This document shows positions 48,273 to 59,237 of a DNA stretch of 64,000 bases, one piece after another (position 1 is the stretch's first letter; every line of letters begins with the position of its first letter). The DNA is from Apiotrichum sp. Y4204 (Eukaryota; Basidiomycota; Tremellomycetes; Trichosporonales; Trichosporonaceae). The stretch spans positions 1 through 64,000 of the forward strand of contig JAMYHL010000035.1 in the NCBI GenBank assembly GCA_025531455.1. The letters run 5' to 3'. A program made the translations under genes and the position numbers. The notes beneath the pieces are model-generated. The model was not told the DNA's origin, searched no databases, and was given only the letters and a program-made list of their open reading frames with translations.

Positions 48273-49471
48273 ATGTCATCCGGCGAGCATCAGTACACCG
48301 AGGAGGAGCGGGCTGCGGCAGTAAGTGATCACTGGGCGCACGTTGCGTGCTGCATAGCTATGGAACACAAGCTGACATTTCGCAGTGGGCGGCGGTGAGT
48401 ATCTGGTTGCCACCCAAATGTACTCGAGCGCGCGTCATACTGACCAGCAGTACTATGCCCAGCAGGGCTATACACCGGAGCAGATTGCGGCAATGACGGG
48501 AGGGGCCGATTCGTCGGGTGCATCTAGCTCGTCGTACGCCGCAGCTGACTCAACATACGTGCACTCCGACACGGGCAAATATTCTATGCCTGGGTACGAC
48601 GCGAACGGATACAAGATTAAAGTTGGGAACACCAAGACAGGAAAGCAGCCGCAGCTCCTCGATGCCGAGCTCTTGAAAACCGTGCCGGTTGTCCGGTCCG
48701 GGGAGAAGGCTTCTTCCAGTGGGACGGGGAAGCAGGGGGATAAACAGCAGGGAGGGCAACAGCCGTCTAATTTTGGTGCCATGCGCCGCGATACCGTCGT
48801 TCGATCGGCAGGAGGGCGCAAATGGGAGGACCGGACATTGATGGAGTGGGATCCTAGTGAGTTGATCCGACTGTGTGATAGCTAATTCTTCAGAATGGTA
48901 TCGCTTGTTTGTCGGTGATGTGTCCAACGATGTCAGCGAGCGTACACTGGACGACGCTTTCAACAAGTATCGGACATATTGCAAGTGCAAGGTCGTACGT
49001 GACCGCTTGAGCCAGAAGGTGAGTTTGGAAAGTGACGTCCAACTGATATGCTAAATGTCAGGCCAAATATGCGTTCATTGCATTCAAGGATCCAGAGGAT
49101 TACCTCAAAGCATGGAAGGAGATGGACGGTGAGTATCGAGTAAATGATGGCAGACACGTGGGCTAATCGTGTCAGGCAAGTATGTGGGTAACCGTCCGAT
49201 TCGACTCAGTAAAATCAAGGAGGACAAGTACGGAAGCACCGAGAAGGTCACCCTCAGTGCGCGCAAGGTGAGTATTGACATGATCAAGTGGACACCGTTA
49301 TGCAAATGCAACAGCGTCACCACGCAACGGTCGTTTATAGATTGCTTTTGTTCCTGTAGAAGAGGAACAAGATCTGTGGCACCTATACTGACGATGTCGT
49401 AGGCCAAGGAAATGGACAAGCTCCATCGCAACCGCGGAAAGCCGCTGAATGGCCGGCCTGTCCCTTGGTAA
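48273..49471 (+). CDS. RBM42-like RRM protein
   Basis: Single-RRM protein resembling RBM42, a spliceosome-linked RNA-binding protein. Seven exons: 48273-48320, 48386-48394, 48451-48856, 48894-49018, 49062-49128, 49176-49267 and 49403-49471 (816 nt, 271 aa). Exon 2 is a 9-nt micro-exon encoding WAA, and without it the run AAAWAAYYAQQGYTPEQ is broken. The middle is Ser/Gly/Gln-rich. Just before the RRM is WEDRTLMEWDP, the RBM42-type lead-in. The RRM has RNP2 RLFVGDVS and RNP1 KYAFIAFK, followed by MDGKYVGNRPIRLSK. The C-terminus GKPLNGRPVPW is short and basic. The start is the first Met after the PPR promoter. Confidence 0.88.
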
Positions 49472-51045
49472 GGTGAACACGATAGGACACCCATTGTGGG
49501 CTAGTGAGTGCATCGATGCCGACGGCGAGCGGCTGTGCACATGTTTTTAGTACTTCATGACGATGAACGTGAAATACATGGGTCGTGCGATGCAAAACGA
49601 GGAGATTTATATGGATCTGAACTATGTAGTATAGGGAAATACATGGCACGAGCTGCGCATGGCGTGTCGAGGTTTGTGCTGGTGTGATCGGGTTTGCTCC
49701 TCCTCTACAGGAATGCATCCTGACATCCTGAGCAAATTCCTGATCACCTGAATGGAACGATCAAAATGTGTAGTACAATGCCCATTGGATCGTATCAGCG
49801 ATGCCACGACAGCTGCTGCGGCCCGTGATTGATAGCTGGGGTGTACGAACAAATGACGGCAGATATGCAGATACTGAACGATCAGCTGTCGACCTCCTCC
49901 AGGGGTCTTTTATCATTAGTATAAGGCCTTGGTCGGCTCGTGAGTGACAGCCGGGCCGCGCCCCGATCCCCGAGGTCTCGAGAGTAATGTTGTGAGCATG
50001 TGATTTGCGAGCTTCCGAGGAGGCAGTGGCGCCTGCCAGGGCCAAGAGCCGAAGAGATTACGGGGCTCATTAGAAAAGCGTCTCGAGGGACACTTGGGAT
50101 TAGACCAATGTGATTAGCAACTCTTCAATTGACCTACCTATCCTCGGTTCCCCTGTGGCCTTGTGGCCAAGCGCCCAAAAGTTGCACAGCCGGCACGGTC
50201 ACCGATTCCCGCTCCTCACATGCAGAGTAGGTAGTGCGATCACCCAATCCTGCAGGTGCCGTCCTGCGCCACCGAGACTGGCACCAATGCGTCGTAACTT
50301 CGCAACTCTGGCGGAAAGCAAGCGAACAAGCTGTTTATTGCATCTGGGCAGAGAGAAGTGCCACCCCACAGGGGCCACTCTTGCCATTCAAGTCACTCAC
50401 GCTCACTAGACCGCAAGTGTGGAGCACATCCTATGTCACTTTTCCAGAGGGCCAAGCCCAGCTGAGACAGACCGCGCGATCGGACGAGACAGTCCAGGCT
50501 GTTGCCTCCACGTACAAGCCACGTTTGCGCGTGCTCCGCGGCGTCGCGGCGCTTCGAATCTGACCTGGACGCTGTTCGGCCCCCCCTTTGTGCGCCGCTC
50601 CCGTGACCCTTTGTGCCTCTTCGATCCTGTGCACCGTCGGTAGTGGTGTCCAAGGAGCGCAGCAATAAGGGCAGTTTGTAGAGTCTTTTTAATGGCCCGC
50701 ACTTTCGGTCCCATCCGTAGCAATAGACCAATAGATCATCAGAAGTAGGACACGATCAGGAGGACACGACTAGGACTACTTTTCTGCGACTTTTGAGAAG
50801 GATTCTCTTTCTCAGAACGACACGCCACCAGTCCCCAATTGGCCGCATCATCGTTCAACCCATCAGGTTCATTCCATCCAGTCCCACCATCCATCCATTC
50901 ATCATCCCAATCCCCTCCCCCTTACACCGTACACCGTCAAGCTCCAATTTCTTTTCAAACCTCGCTCTTCGTTCTATCAAGTCCACATCAACGACGACCC
51001 TTTACACCACACCGTTCTTGCAACTCCGTTGCGATCCTCAGCCCC
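49472..51045. other. 1.6-kb interval without a recognised gene
   Basis: Between two plus-strand genes. ORFs up to about 110 codons occur on both strands, with no motif or splice chain. The last 250 bases (50800-51045) are C/T-rich and free of G-runs, like a leader of the ORM gene. Confidence 0.4.
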
Positions 51046-52339
51046 ATGCCCTCTTCCCTCATTCCGCCTTCCTCGCCAACAGGACGAACGCGCTCCGTCT
51101 CCCAGCCGATGCGTGACGGCTTCGACCCCGACACGTTCCGCTTCAACAACGTCAACAGCGCACATTCCACCTCGCCTAGGTCGAGCTTTTCTCGCTCCCT
51201 CTCCGCGAACACCCAGTACGGAAGTTTTGGGCGCGCATCAGGATCTCAGATGATGGGATCAGGCAACACGCATCACCATGGACGCGCACGTTCGGGCTCG
51301 CTCGTGACCGTCACCGAAGTTGGCGGCGATGAGCCTGACACCATTAACGACCGTCTCGGTGTCGGAACGAACCACAACGCCGCCTGGGTCAATGCACCTG
51401 GTAAGTCGGACGACCTCTCGTGCGGCAAACAGGAGAGCGGGCTTTGGATAACGCCACGTCCATTGCCATCACAGCGGGAAGCTACGGAACTTGCGCCTTG
51501 GAGGAACCTTGGCCAGAAATACAGCAGGTTGCCAGCCTACCTGTTGGATTTCGGTTCTCCGCTGTGAAGAGGCCTTGCACAATCACATGTCAAGACTAAC
51601 ATACAGGCGCGTGGGTTATTCACCCTGTACTCATCATTGGTGCGAAGCTCCTCATTGACGCGATTCCCGGAATGCGCCAGGAGACGAGCTGGACCATTGT
51701 CAACCTCGGATACATGGCGGTACGTCGGCGATGTCAGGTCTTTGTGTAGTCGCTAATCTCAGCTCTCGTTCACGATGTTCCACCACGTTACTGGTATCCC
51801 CTTCGAGGCGTGAGTGGCTCAACGATGGCCCAACATAACGGGCAGGGGGCGACCATTCATGAGCTCAAGCTGACCCCTTAGCATGTCGACTGGTGGCGCT
51901 TATGACGACCTCACGCTCTGGGAGCAGATTGATATGGGTGCCCAGCACACGCCGGCCAAGAAGTGGCTCACCAGCGTTCCTATCTGCCTGTAAGTACCAC
52001 TGAAGGCGGACGATGATACAACGGAGGACAGAGGTCAACGTGGACCGATATCTTTTGGTTGTACCCTCTCGTTTGGGATTGCAGCCACTGACCTCATCCA
52101 GTTTCTTGATCTCGACTCATTACACACGATACGATCCTACACTCTTTGCGCTCAATTTTGCCGCCCTTCTCTTCGTCCTGTTCCCCAAGCTCCCGATTGT
52201 AAGCTATCAGCTTAATGCCTAGTTCTAACAGCATAGCTGCACCGTCTGCGCTTTCAAATTCTTCCCTCCTCGCAATCCGGAATCTCGACTCCGGCGCCCT
52301 CGGCACCGTCATCGCCGCGTCTCAAGCCGCAGTATTAAC
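51046..52339 (+). CDS. ORM1: ORMDL-family regulator of serine palmitoyltransferase
   Basis: ER membrane protein that restrains serine palmitoyltransferase and so sphingolipid synthesis. The first exon (51046-51400) is a Ser-rich cytosolic tail; it has two R-x-R-x-x-S sites (GRTRSVS and GRARSGS), the consensus used by Ypk1 on yeast Orm proteins. The conserved part starts with NHNAAWVNAPG|AWVIHPVLIIGAKLL and continues with ETSWTIVNLGYMA, LSFTMFHHVTGIPFE, TLWEQIDMGAQHTPAKKWL and FLISTHYTRYDPTLFALNFA, matching the ORMDL core with its membrane segments. The last exon begins after TAG at about 52235 and ends KPQY at 52339. Six exons are needed. Whether it corresponds to Orm1 or Orm2 cannot be said. 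Confidence 0.92.
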
Positions 52340-52615
52340 AAACTTGATTCATTGATATGATCCTAATGATCACTCCTTAGACATGCACATTATGAACGAC
52401 CAGCGCATGAGGTGGCCATTCGAGCTACACAGGCAATATGGTCTGAGCTGTGCTGACGTCTAACGAAAGCAGGATCTAATCAGTCGCCACCACGGGCCAA
52501 CTGCAAAGCTGGCTTCGTCGTCAAGTTAAAATAGGTGAATGCAGATGCAAAAGCTCGGTGTAATGTCTATGGTCTCAACCTCGTCCCTCCGATATCGCAG
52601 ATGAACCGCCACTGA

Positions 52616-54912
52616 TCACTTCCCACCGCTCTTCTTGATCAGCCGCGCCTTCTCGCTTTTGGGCATCTTGTTCTTGCGCTTCTCGCGGTTCTCCTCCTTG
52701 AGCGCCTTTTTGCGTTCCTGCGAGTTAGCAGAGCAGACGGTCGGTCGACGCGCAACACGCAGCGAGAACCCACCTTGTTTGCCTCCTTGTTCTCGTTGCG
52801 GAACCCGCGAGACTTCTTCTCAAACGACTCGGGCTCCTCCTCCTCGTCGCTCGGCGGTGGTGTCACCTCGTCCTCCCACCGCACACCCTTCTTCGGCTTG
52901 GCGGGTGAGGCCGGCTCAGGTGCTGCGGAGAATGTGGGCTCGAGCGCCTCGGCTGCGGGCGCAGTCTCGGCCGTCGGTAGATCGGAATTTGAGGCGGTTT
53001 CGGCTCCGACTGCTGCGCCCTTAGCTTCCTCAGCCTGTGCAGCACTACTGGAAGTGCCAGCCGCGGGCTCCTTCCCCTCATTGATGTCCAAGCCTGTCAG
53101 GCTCGCATAGATGAGCTTGTCACCCTGTCCACTGCGGAGGAGGTCGACGTCGCGCTCGGGGTCGTACACCTCACCGAGCGAGCGGGGGATATACGACGAG
53201 AAGAAGACGGCGTCGTCGACTGCTGCCTGGTTCTTAACCTGCGCAGCCGTGTTCGTCGATGCCGATGTGCCCTCGCCCTTGTCCGCTTCAGGCTCGGGCA
53301 GCGGCTCCTTGTCGAGCCACTCGCGCAGGATGTCAAGCAAGCGCTGCTCGCCCTCGTCCCCTGCCTCGTCTTCCCGGCTCAACCCCACGCTCTCGTCCAC
53401 GATAAAGCTCCACGCGCGCCGGATGCCTAGGGTGCGCACCTCGCCGTTTGAGCGTTTGTGGAAAAAGTCCTCCACGTTGCGGATGTCCGAGCGCAGAAAG
53501 TCGAAGGCGGATGGGTGGTCCTGCTCCACGGATTGCGACACGTCGATAATGTACAAGTGTGATGCGTGGTAACTGTTGTCAGTCACTCTGTGAAGCCTGC
53601 GCGCTCACAGAATGTTGTACTCTGAAAGATCGGCGTGCACGAGACGACAAACATGGTACATCCTCCGCATGGAGACGAGCAGCTCGCCATACAGGCGGGG
53701 CAGCTTGGACATGGAGATGTCCGCGTCCTTGAGGCGCGGTGATGCGCTGTTGTTAGTCGCCGTCTTTTGGTCCTCACCGATCGGGCGATCACGATTACTT
53801 ACATTCCGTCCTTGCCGAGGAATTCCATCACGAGGACATTCTCCCTCTGCTCAATGACAATCGGCGCGCGCACGCCGCCCTGCAACAGGCGACGGAGGTT
53901 GCGCAGCTCCTTCTCCGCCCACAGGCGCACCATTTTGCGCGGGTTTTTAGCAGACGAGTAGCCGCCCTTGAACCGTTGTTCGCCGACGATGTAGTTCTGC
54001 CGTGCGCGGAAGTTGAGAATACTCGTGCGGTAGATCTTGACAGCTACGGCGGCTGGGTACGGTGATGGCGTCGGCGGGGTGTTGGCACCGGGAAACGCGA
54101 GGTACACGTTGGCCTAGTGTCAGTGTGTCGACACCATACTCTCGACTCACTTCTTTTCCGGTGCTGACCACACCGTCGATGACGCCAAAGAACCCGCGGT
54201 TGACAAGTGCACTGAGGACGAGGCGGGTACGTGCATCGAGCACCTGTTCATGCGTCGCGCGGTCCGCCTTGTCCTTCTGGTTGGCGCGCTCCGCCGCACT
54301 CTTCGGGTTGGCAGACACGCCGCCAAGGATGCCGGGGTTCACAAGCGTCTTGCCTGTCGTTCCGGACTGAATCGGGGCGCGCGCGCGGCGAGCCGCTGCA
54401 TTGGCATTCCGGGCAGGGAGGGGGCGGGCCGAGGCAGGCGTCAACGAGCCGCTCGCAGGCGCTGTGGACAGTTTGGCGCCCGTCCCGAGGTCAACAGCGG
54501 CATAAGACTGCCGCACGCGGTTATACTGCTTCGTGAAGTCTGGTATCAGTGCTGCTCATGTGGCCGCGAACTCACCGCCATCGGCGAGCTCCCAGTCCTC
54601 GTCCTCGACACCCCAGTCGAGCATCTCCTCGTCGTCCATCTCGGGCCCCTCCCCCTCCTCGCGCTCCCGGGGCCATCCACCGTCTGGATTCCCCAGCCCT
54701 TCGTCGTCAGACTCAAATATCGATGACCCGTCGTCCTCCTCGTCCTCGTCAAGCTCCTCCCTATACTGGGTCTCCTCCTCCTCGGCGCACGGTACCTCGT
54801 CAATGTACGCTTTCCCGTCCGCCCGCGCCTCTGGAGGAGCGGGAACCGTATCGCCCACATCGACCGCCAGCTGCGCTTCGTTCGTCGCTGTCTCTATTGT
54901 AGGATTGCTCAT
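52616..54912 (-). CDS. RIO1: Atypical protein kinase Rio1
   Basis: Cytoplasmic ATPase/kinase for late 40S ribosome maturation. The N-terminal exon is very acidic (DEDEEDDGSSIFESDDEG). The RIO domain has the Rio1 loop STGKEANVYLAF (split by an intron), ATP-site lysine AVAVKIYRTSILNFR, hinge VLVMEFLGKDG, catalytic LVHADLSEYNIL, and metal-binding IIDVSQSVEQDHP followed by FLRSDIRNVEDFF. The C-terminal region is long and acidic, Ala/Pro/Glu-rich, then basic: SFEKKSRGFRNENKEANK and, in the last exon, RLIKKSGGK. Starts at 54912 (MSNPTIETATNEA), the first ATG of the exon. The 939-base divergent region leads to the TspO gene. Confidence 0.93.
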
Positions 54913-55851
54913 CGCTGTGTCGGTGGTGTTAGATGTGGTGGCGACTGTAGGATTCAACTTTTTTCGTTCTAGTAATGTCTAGAGAGGGTGTTGTGAGCTT
55001 GTGGAGATCTCGGATCCGAAGCGCGTGTAAAGTGCGTTAGCATCGCGTGATACTTGCATGAAGTCCCTGCATCCCTGAGAACCTGAGATGCATGAGATGA
55101 CCTTGTGAGGATCAAAATTCCCAGGATCCCAGGATCTGTGGACGCGCACAGACGTCATCGCCATCTTATCTGTGGAAAGTCTTTTCCCACATCCTCAGAG
55201 CTCAAAGTCTACTGCCACTGACTGTTGGCAGCGGCAGCGGATGGCCAGAGCCCAGAGCCCAGAGCGGCGCCAAACACCAGCAACGTAAACTATCTCCGGA
55301 GACCGGAACAATGCCCTACGCACCGGCTCTTGCAGCGGAAATGCGATCAGCTGACGGCTCCTGAACAGCTGCCAATCAGCCGCCCACCATTTGTTGCTCC
55401 TGTCCGTAGTGATGTCATGGAGCAGTCGCGGGAAGGAGAGCCGCCGTGGTGATGCAACAAACATGTTCTCGCTTGTCCTTGTCTCTGGCTCGCGGCGCTA
55501 GAAACAGGTAGTTACGGTGCAAACAACTACGTAGCTAGGTGCGCTGGCCGTGATCCAGCAACCCTGGGACTGGCATGTGACGTCGCCTGCGACCCACCAG
55601 CAGCGCACAGCAAGTACAGTTGTTGTGTCATTTGGCGCAGACATAATTTGCCCAGGCGCGGTCCTGCCCAGTAGTGGGGTTCTCGGCGCGTGTGACCAGA
55701 GATTTCTCGCCGATTTCTCAACCTCTCGATTGGACACGCTACACCCAAACGGGCAACAACCCGCTCGTCACCAGCACACCAGGCCACGTATATAAGACTA
55801 CAGACAAGCGCTGCTAGCACCCATATTCCGCCACCCACCACAACATCCACC
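54913..55851. promoter_or_regulatory. Divergent region between RIO1 and TspO-like gene
   Basis: Holds both promoters. No gene seen in the interior. Frames on both strands across 55195-55890 are chance-like. Confidence 0.45.
55789..55795 (+). promoter_or_regulatory. TATA box of the TspO-like gene
   Basis: TATATAA, 57 bases before the ATG at 55852, with a short C/A-rich leader between. TATA-type promoters in fungi usually belong to inducible genes. Confidence 0.55.
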
Positions 55852-56726
55852 ATGGTAGCCCTTCCAGAGATCGCCTTCTCCCTGTGTCGCAACCCGGCTG
55901 TCGCAGGTATGTTTTAACGCAAAGGCGTAGACCTGGCCGAATGTTGGGGGCGTTTTAGTAGGCAAAGTGATTATAGCCTCCCAGCCCGCCACAAGTCACA
56001 GCGCCAACCCTCGGTCTTCTCTGTAGCCCGCTGACCTGCAGTCGGCCTCCCCGTCGCCCTTGGCCTCGCGTCTGGCCTCGTCGCCGGCGAGATCCGGCAC
56101 GAGCGCACCGGCCAGCCGGTGAGTGGCATCCACACCCTACTCGGTAATAGGCAACTGACATGCAGATGAAGACCGTATGCCCTGCGCACCCCGCGTTCAG
56201 CTACCTCTGGACCGGAATGTACGGTCTGATGGGATACGCCGCGCACCTCTGTGTGCAGTCGTTTGATGCTGCCCCGACCCCGCAGGGAACGTGAGTTTTA
56301 GAAGCGGTGATTAGTGAGAGCCATCCACTTGGGGGCGGCGCATTATGCTTTTCTCTGGTGGTTCCACGCAAGCCCCAGACTATAGCTAACCCACAGCGAA
56401 GACGCGACCGTTGGCCTCGCGTTCTACTATGCGCAGCTGGCGATGAGCCTCATCTGGGCGCCGCTCTACGTCGGCGGCCGCATGCCCAAGCTCGCCCTCG
56501 TTGACTCGCTGGTTCTCACCACCACCGCGACCGCCATGACCGTGAAGATGCACGATCTCAACTGGTGCTCGACCTCGCCGACGTGGTTCCTCGCGCCCGT
56601 CTGCGCCTGGCTCGGATACACGACCTTCCTCAACGTCCAGTCCGTGCTCAACGAGGAGAAGTGAGTAATACCTCTCAAACTTGGTGAAGAGGGTCACTGA
56701 CAAGCAGGGCCAAGCCCGGCCACTAG
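55852..56726 (+). CDS. TspO/MBR-family membrane protein
   Basis: Five-helix membrane protein of the translocator protein (peripheral benzodiazepine receptor) family, which binds porphyrins and sterols; it sits in the outer mitochondrial or ER membrane. Five exons (55852-55906, 56042-56118, 56166-56290, 56397-56660 and 56708-56726) sum to 540 nt, 179 aa. Family signs are a Pro- and Trp-bearing lead-in and FSYLWTGMYGLMGYAAHL, then AFYYAQLAMSLIWAPLYVGG, ALVDSLVLTTTATAMTV and SPTWFLAPVCAWLGYTTFLN. The last two segments have the Trp-rich fourth and fifth helix character of TspO. The product ends EEKAKPGH. The family is scattered in fungi, so function here is open (haem or sterol handling, or stress). 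Confidence 0.85.
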
Positions 56727-59237
56727 ATAACATGTGGAGACGCGCAGCGCGCCGCAAGGTCCAAGTTCCTCACTTCGACCATCATTTTATCATTCGCGCC
56801 CGATATGCTCAGTATCGTCAGAAGAAATAGGAGATCTGAATGAATCCTGATAATACGATTGTGACGTGGGCTGTTGAGGGCCGGTAAACCGTGTCCTATC
56901 AGAAACTACTGAGTTGCCGGCATTGGCAGACGCCATGATGTACGTATGTAGCTGCCTAGAGGTTGGTGTTGGTTTGATTGTCAGTACATGTCGCTTGCCT
57001 AAGATGAGAGAGCAGAACGAGGAGGTCATTATCTTCCCAACACTGGACGCAGCACTGGACTGAAAGGATGTCTCCTTTCTTGACTGGTAGCACCCCTGGT
57101 GGTATTCAGCCTGGCAAGTCATATGTTTCGCAATTTCGCGACAATAAAACCCACATGTGGCCTGCATTGGCCGAAGGGAGCGGGACCAGCTATTCGCGGA
57201 GGGTCTGGACTTGACGACGCTCCGTCCCTTTGGCGATGCCCGTGTGGAGCAGGCGGTCTCCCGCAGGTGACTCTTCGAGATTTGGCTGATCGTCCCTGGT
57301 TAGAGGGTGGCGGGTCGATACATGACGTGTCCTTGACGATAGCCGTCCGCCTGGAAAGACGCGACGCGTCGTAAATTCGTGCATATATAATGCCTCGAGG
57401 GCGCACATGGTGTCAATTGAAGGGCTAGAGTGCTAGAGAGTTTTAACGCCCTTTCTCTCGGAGATGGAGATCAGCTCAGTCACGGCCCACCCCCTGTCCG
57501 AAGTCGCTTGTCAGCATGTTGTCTGTCGGTATCTCGATACTGATATACTGTCTTGATCGATTGATAAAGTGGTGGCCGTGGAGCCACAACATGCAACAAC
57601 AAGGACAGGGCACAAGTGGCTGTCCAAGGATTCAGCGGATATATTCGATCCGCCCAAACTCTACAATCTGTGTACTCGTTGCAAAGTGGGGGTCCTCGGG
57701 AATGCCGTGACGGCTTCCGCGATGCAACCGTGAGGGGAGTCTGGGGCCCGCTGCCGGGATGGGCCAGGTAGCCGTTGCCTAAAGGGGCAATCCCGGACCG
57801 CAGGAGCGGATCTGAAGGGAATCCGGGAAGGGGTAAAGGGGTAATGTAAACATAGGAGCTCTGGTGAGGCGAGAGGCCAGAACGGGCCATTGGGCGTCTG
57901 CCGATCAGGTCGATCTGAAGGGGGCAGAGGGGGGGGGGAGGGGGGGAGAGTCGTGAGGGCGCACTTGTTTGGGGCCATTGGTGTGCTGGGATCGCTGCTT
58001 GCGTGCTTGCAGCTTGTTTGAGAGAGGCTGGTGCAGGTTGAAGCGCTGTGCTCCGGCGCGCTGCAAGAGTCGAAAGGACATGAGGCCCGCTGGCCACGCC
58101 ACAGGCAACGAGTGCGCCCGATATCCCAAGACGCATACCTGGGGAGGAAACCTACGAAACGGGATATTGGATATTGGGTACGATGGAGGATGTATGCATG
58201 AGCGGGATAGGTATCCGGGCCTTCGAGATCGCTTACAGAGTCAGGAGAACGATTGGATTATGCCCGACGGCTGACCTTGGTCGACGCATGCTTGTCTCAA
58301 CAGTCGTCCAGCATTTGTTGTCTTCTTCTTATTCTGGCAAACTGACATATTTCTTCGGTGGACATCGCCTTCTTGCGTGGCCCTTTCAATTTCCCCCTCT
58401 TTGGACGCCGGACACTGCCCTGCCTGTGCTGCGCGAGACTGCGGAGACTGCCAACTGCGACCTGGCACGCAACGACAAGGCCGTCCCTCGACGCCGCGAC
58501 GCCTTCCGACGCCTCACACGATCGACCATTTTACCCCCTTGGCTGGCCGCCATCCTTGCAGTGCTTGCAGTTCGTAGTGCGCGCGCACTGTAGCCCCTCG
58601 TTTCCATTCAGCGCCATCTTGGCGTTGTCCACCCACCTTCACTTCCCTCTTTTCTCTCCAATCATCACTCCTCTGTCACTCGTTCTCTTTCTCTGGCGAT
58701 CCCGCTCCTTGCCATCTTGACCACTTTAGTCAAGCCCTCTCTTTCCCTCGTCGCCTCCAATAGTGCAGTGCACTGTGGTATCGAATCTGTGCCATCATCA
58801 GGCCTACTGCCATGGTCTTCCTTATCGACATTTTGACGTAAACGGAAAGCATCCCGCTCCAACGCTTCAGCCTCTTCGTCCTCGTGTGCGCGTGGGCCCC
58901 CAACAAATACGGTCGGCCCCTCGCCGATCACCACACGCAAGCCTTTTCTCACAACACAACAAACCCCTTCCGCCTCGACGCACACTGTTGGCAGCTCCCT
59001 CCAGCTTGCAAAAGTTATCTCTTCTCTCTTATCTGGTCTCCCAGAAGCGATACCTCCTCACTCATCTCTATCCTCGCGGGTCGGCGTCTGACTTGAACCA
59101 CGCGGACGTGCACAGCATTGGGCACAACCCTGCTTCCCTGCCCCCACACCCCGCCTTCCCTCCATTCCGAGCTGTGTACTTAACTACTTGTCAACCCGGC
59201 AACACCAAACATTTCGACCGCTGAGGACCTTGTCAAC
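56727..59237. other. 2.5-kb interval without a recognised gene
   Basis: A G-rich run (57928-57950) and an open minus-strand frame (57480-58136, 218 codons, Pro/Ser/Leu-rich) are present, but there is no family motif. A TATATAA lies at about 57384. From 58590 to 59237 the plus strand is C/T-rich, which fits a leader of the gene at 59238. Confidence 0.4.

Noticed and set aside
48272..49471. Splicing factor or poly(A)-binding protein identity
   Set aside because: Only one RRM is present, and the WEDRTLMEWDP lead-in fits RBM42 better.
57480..58136. 218-codon minus-strand ORF
   Set aside because: It has Pro/Leu/Ser composition driven by C/G-rich DNA and no domain.
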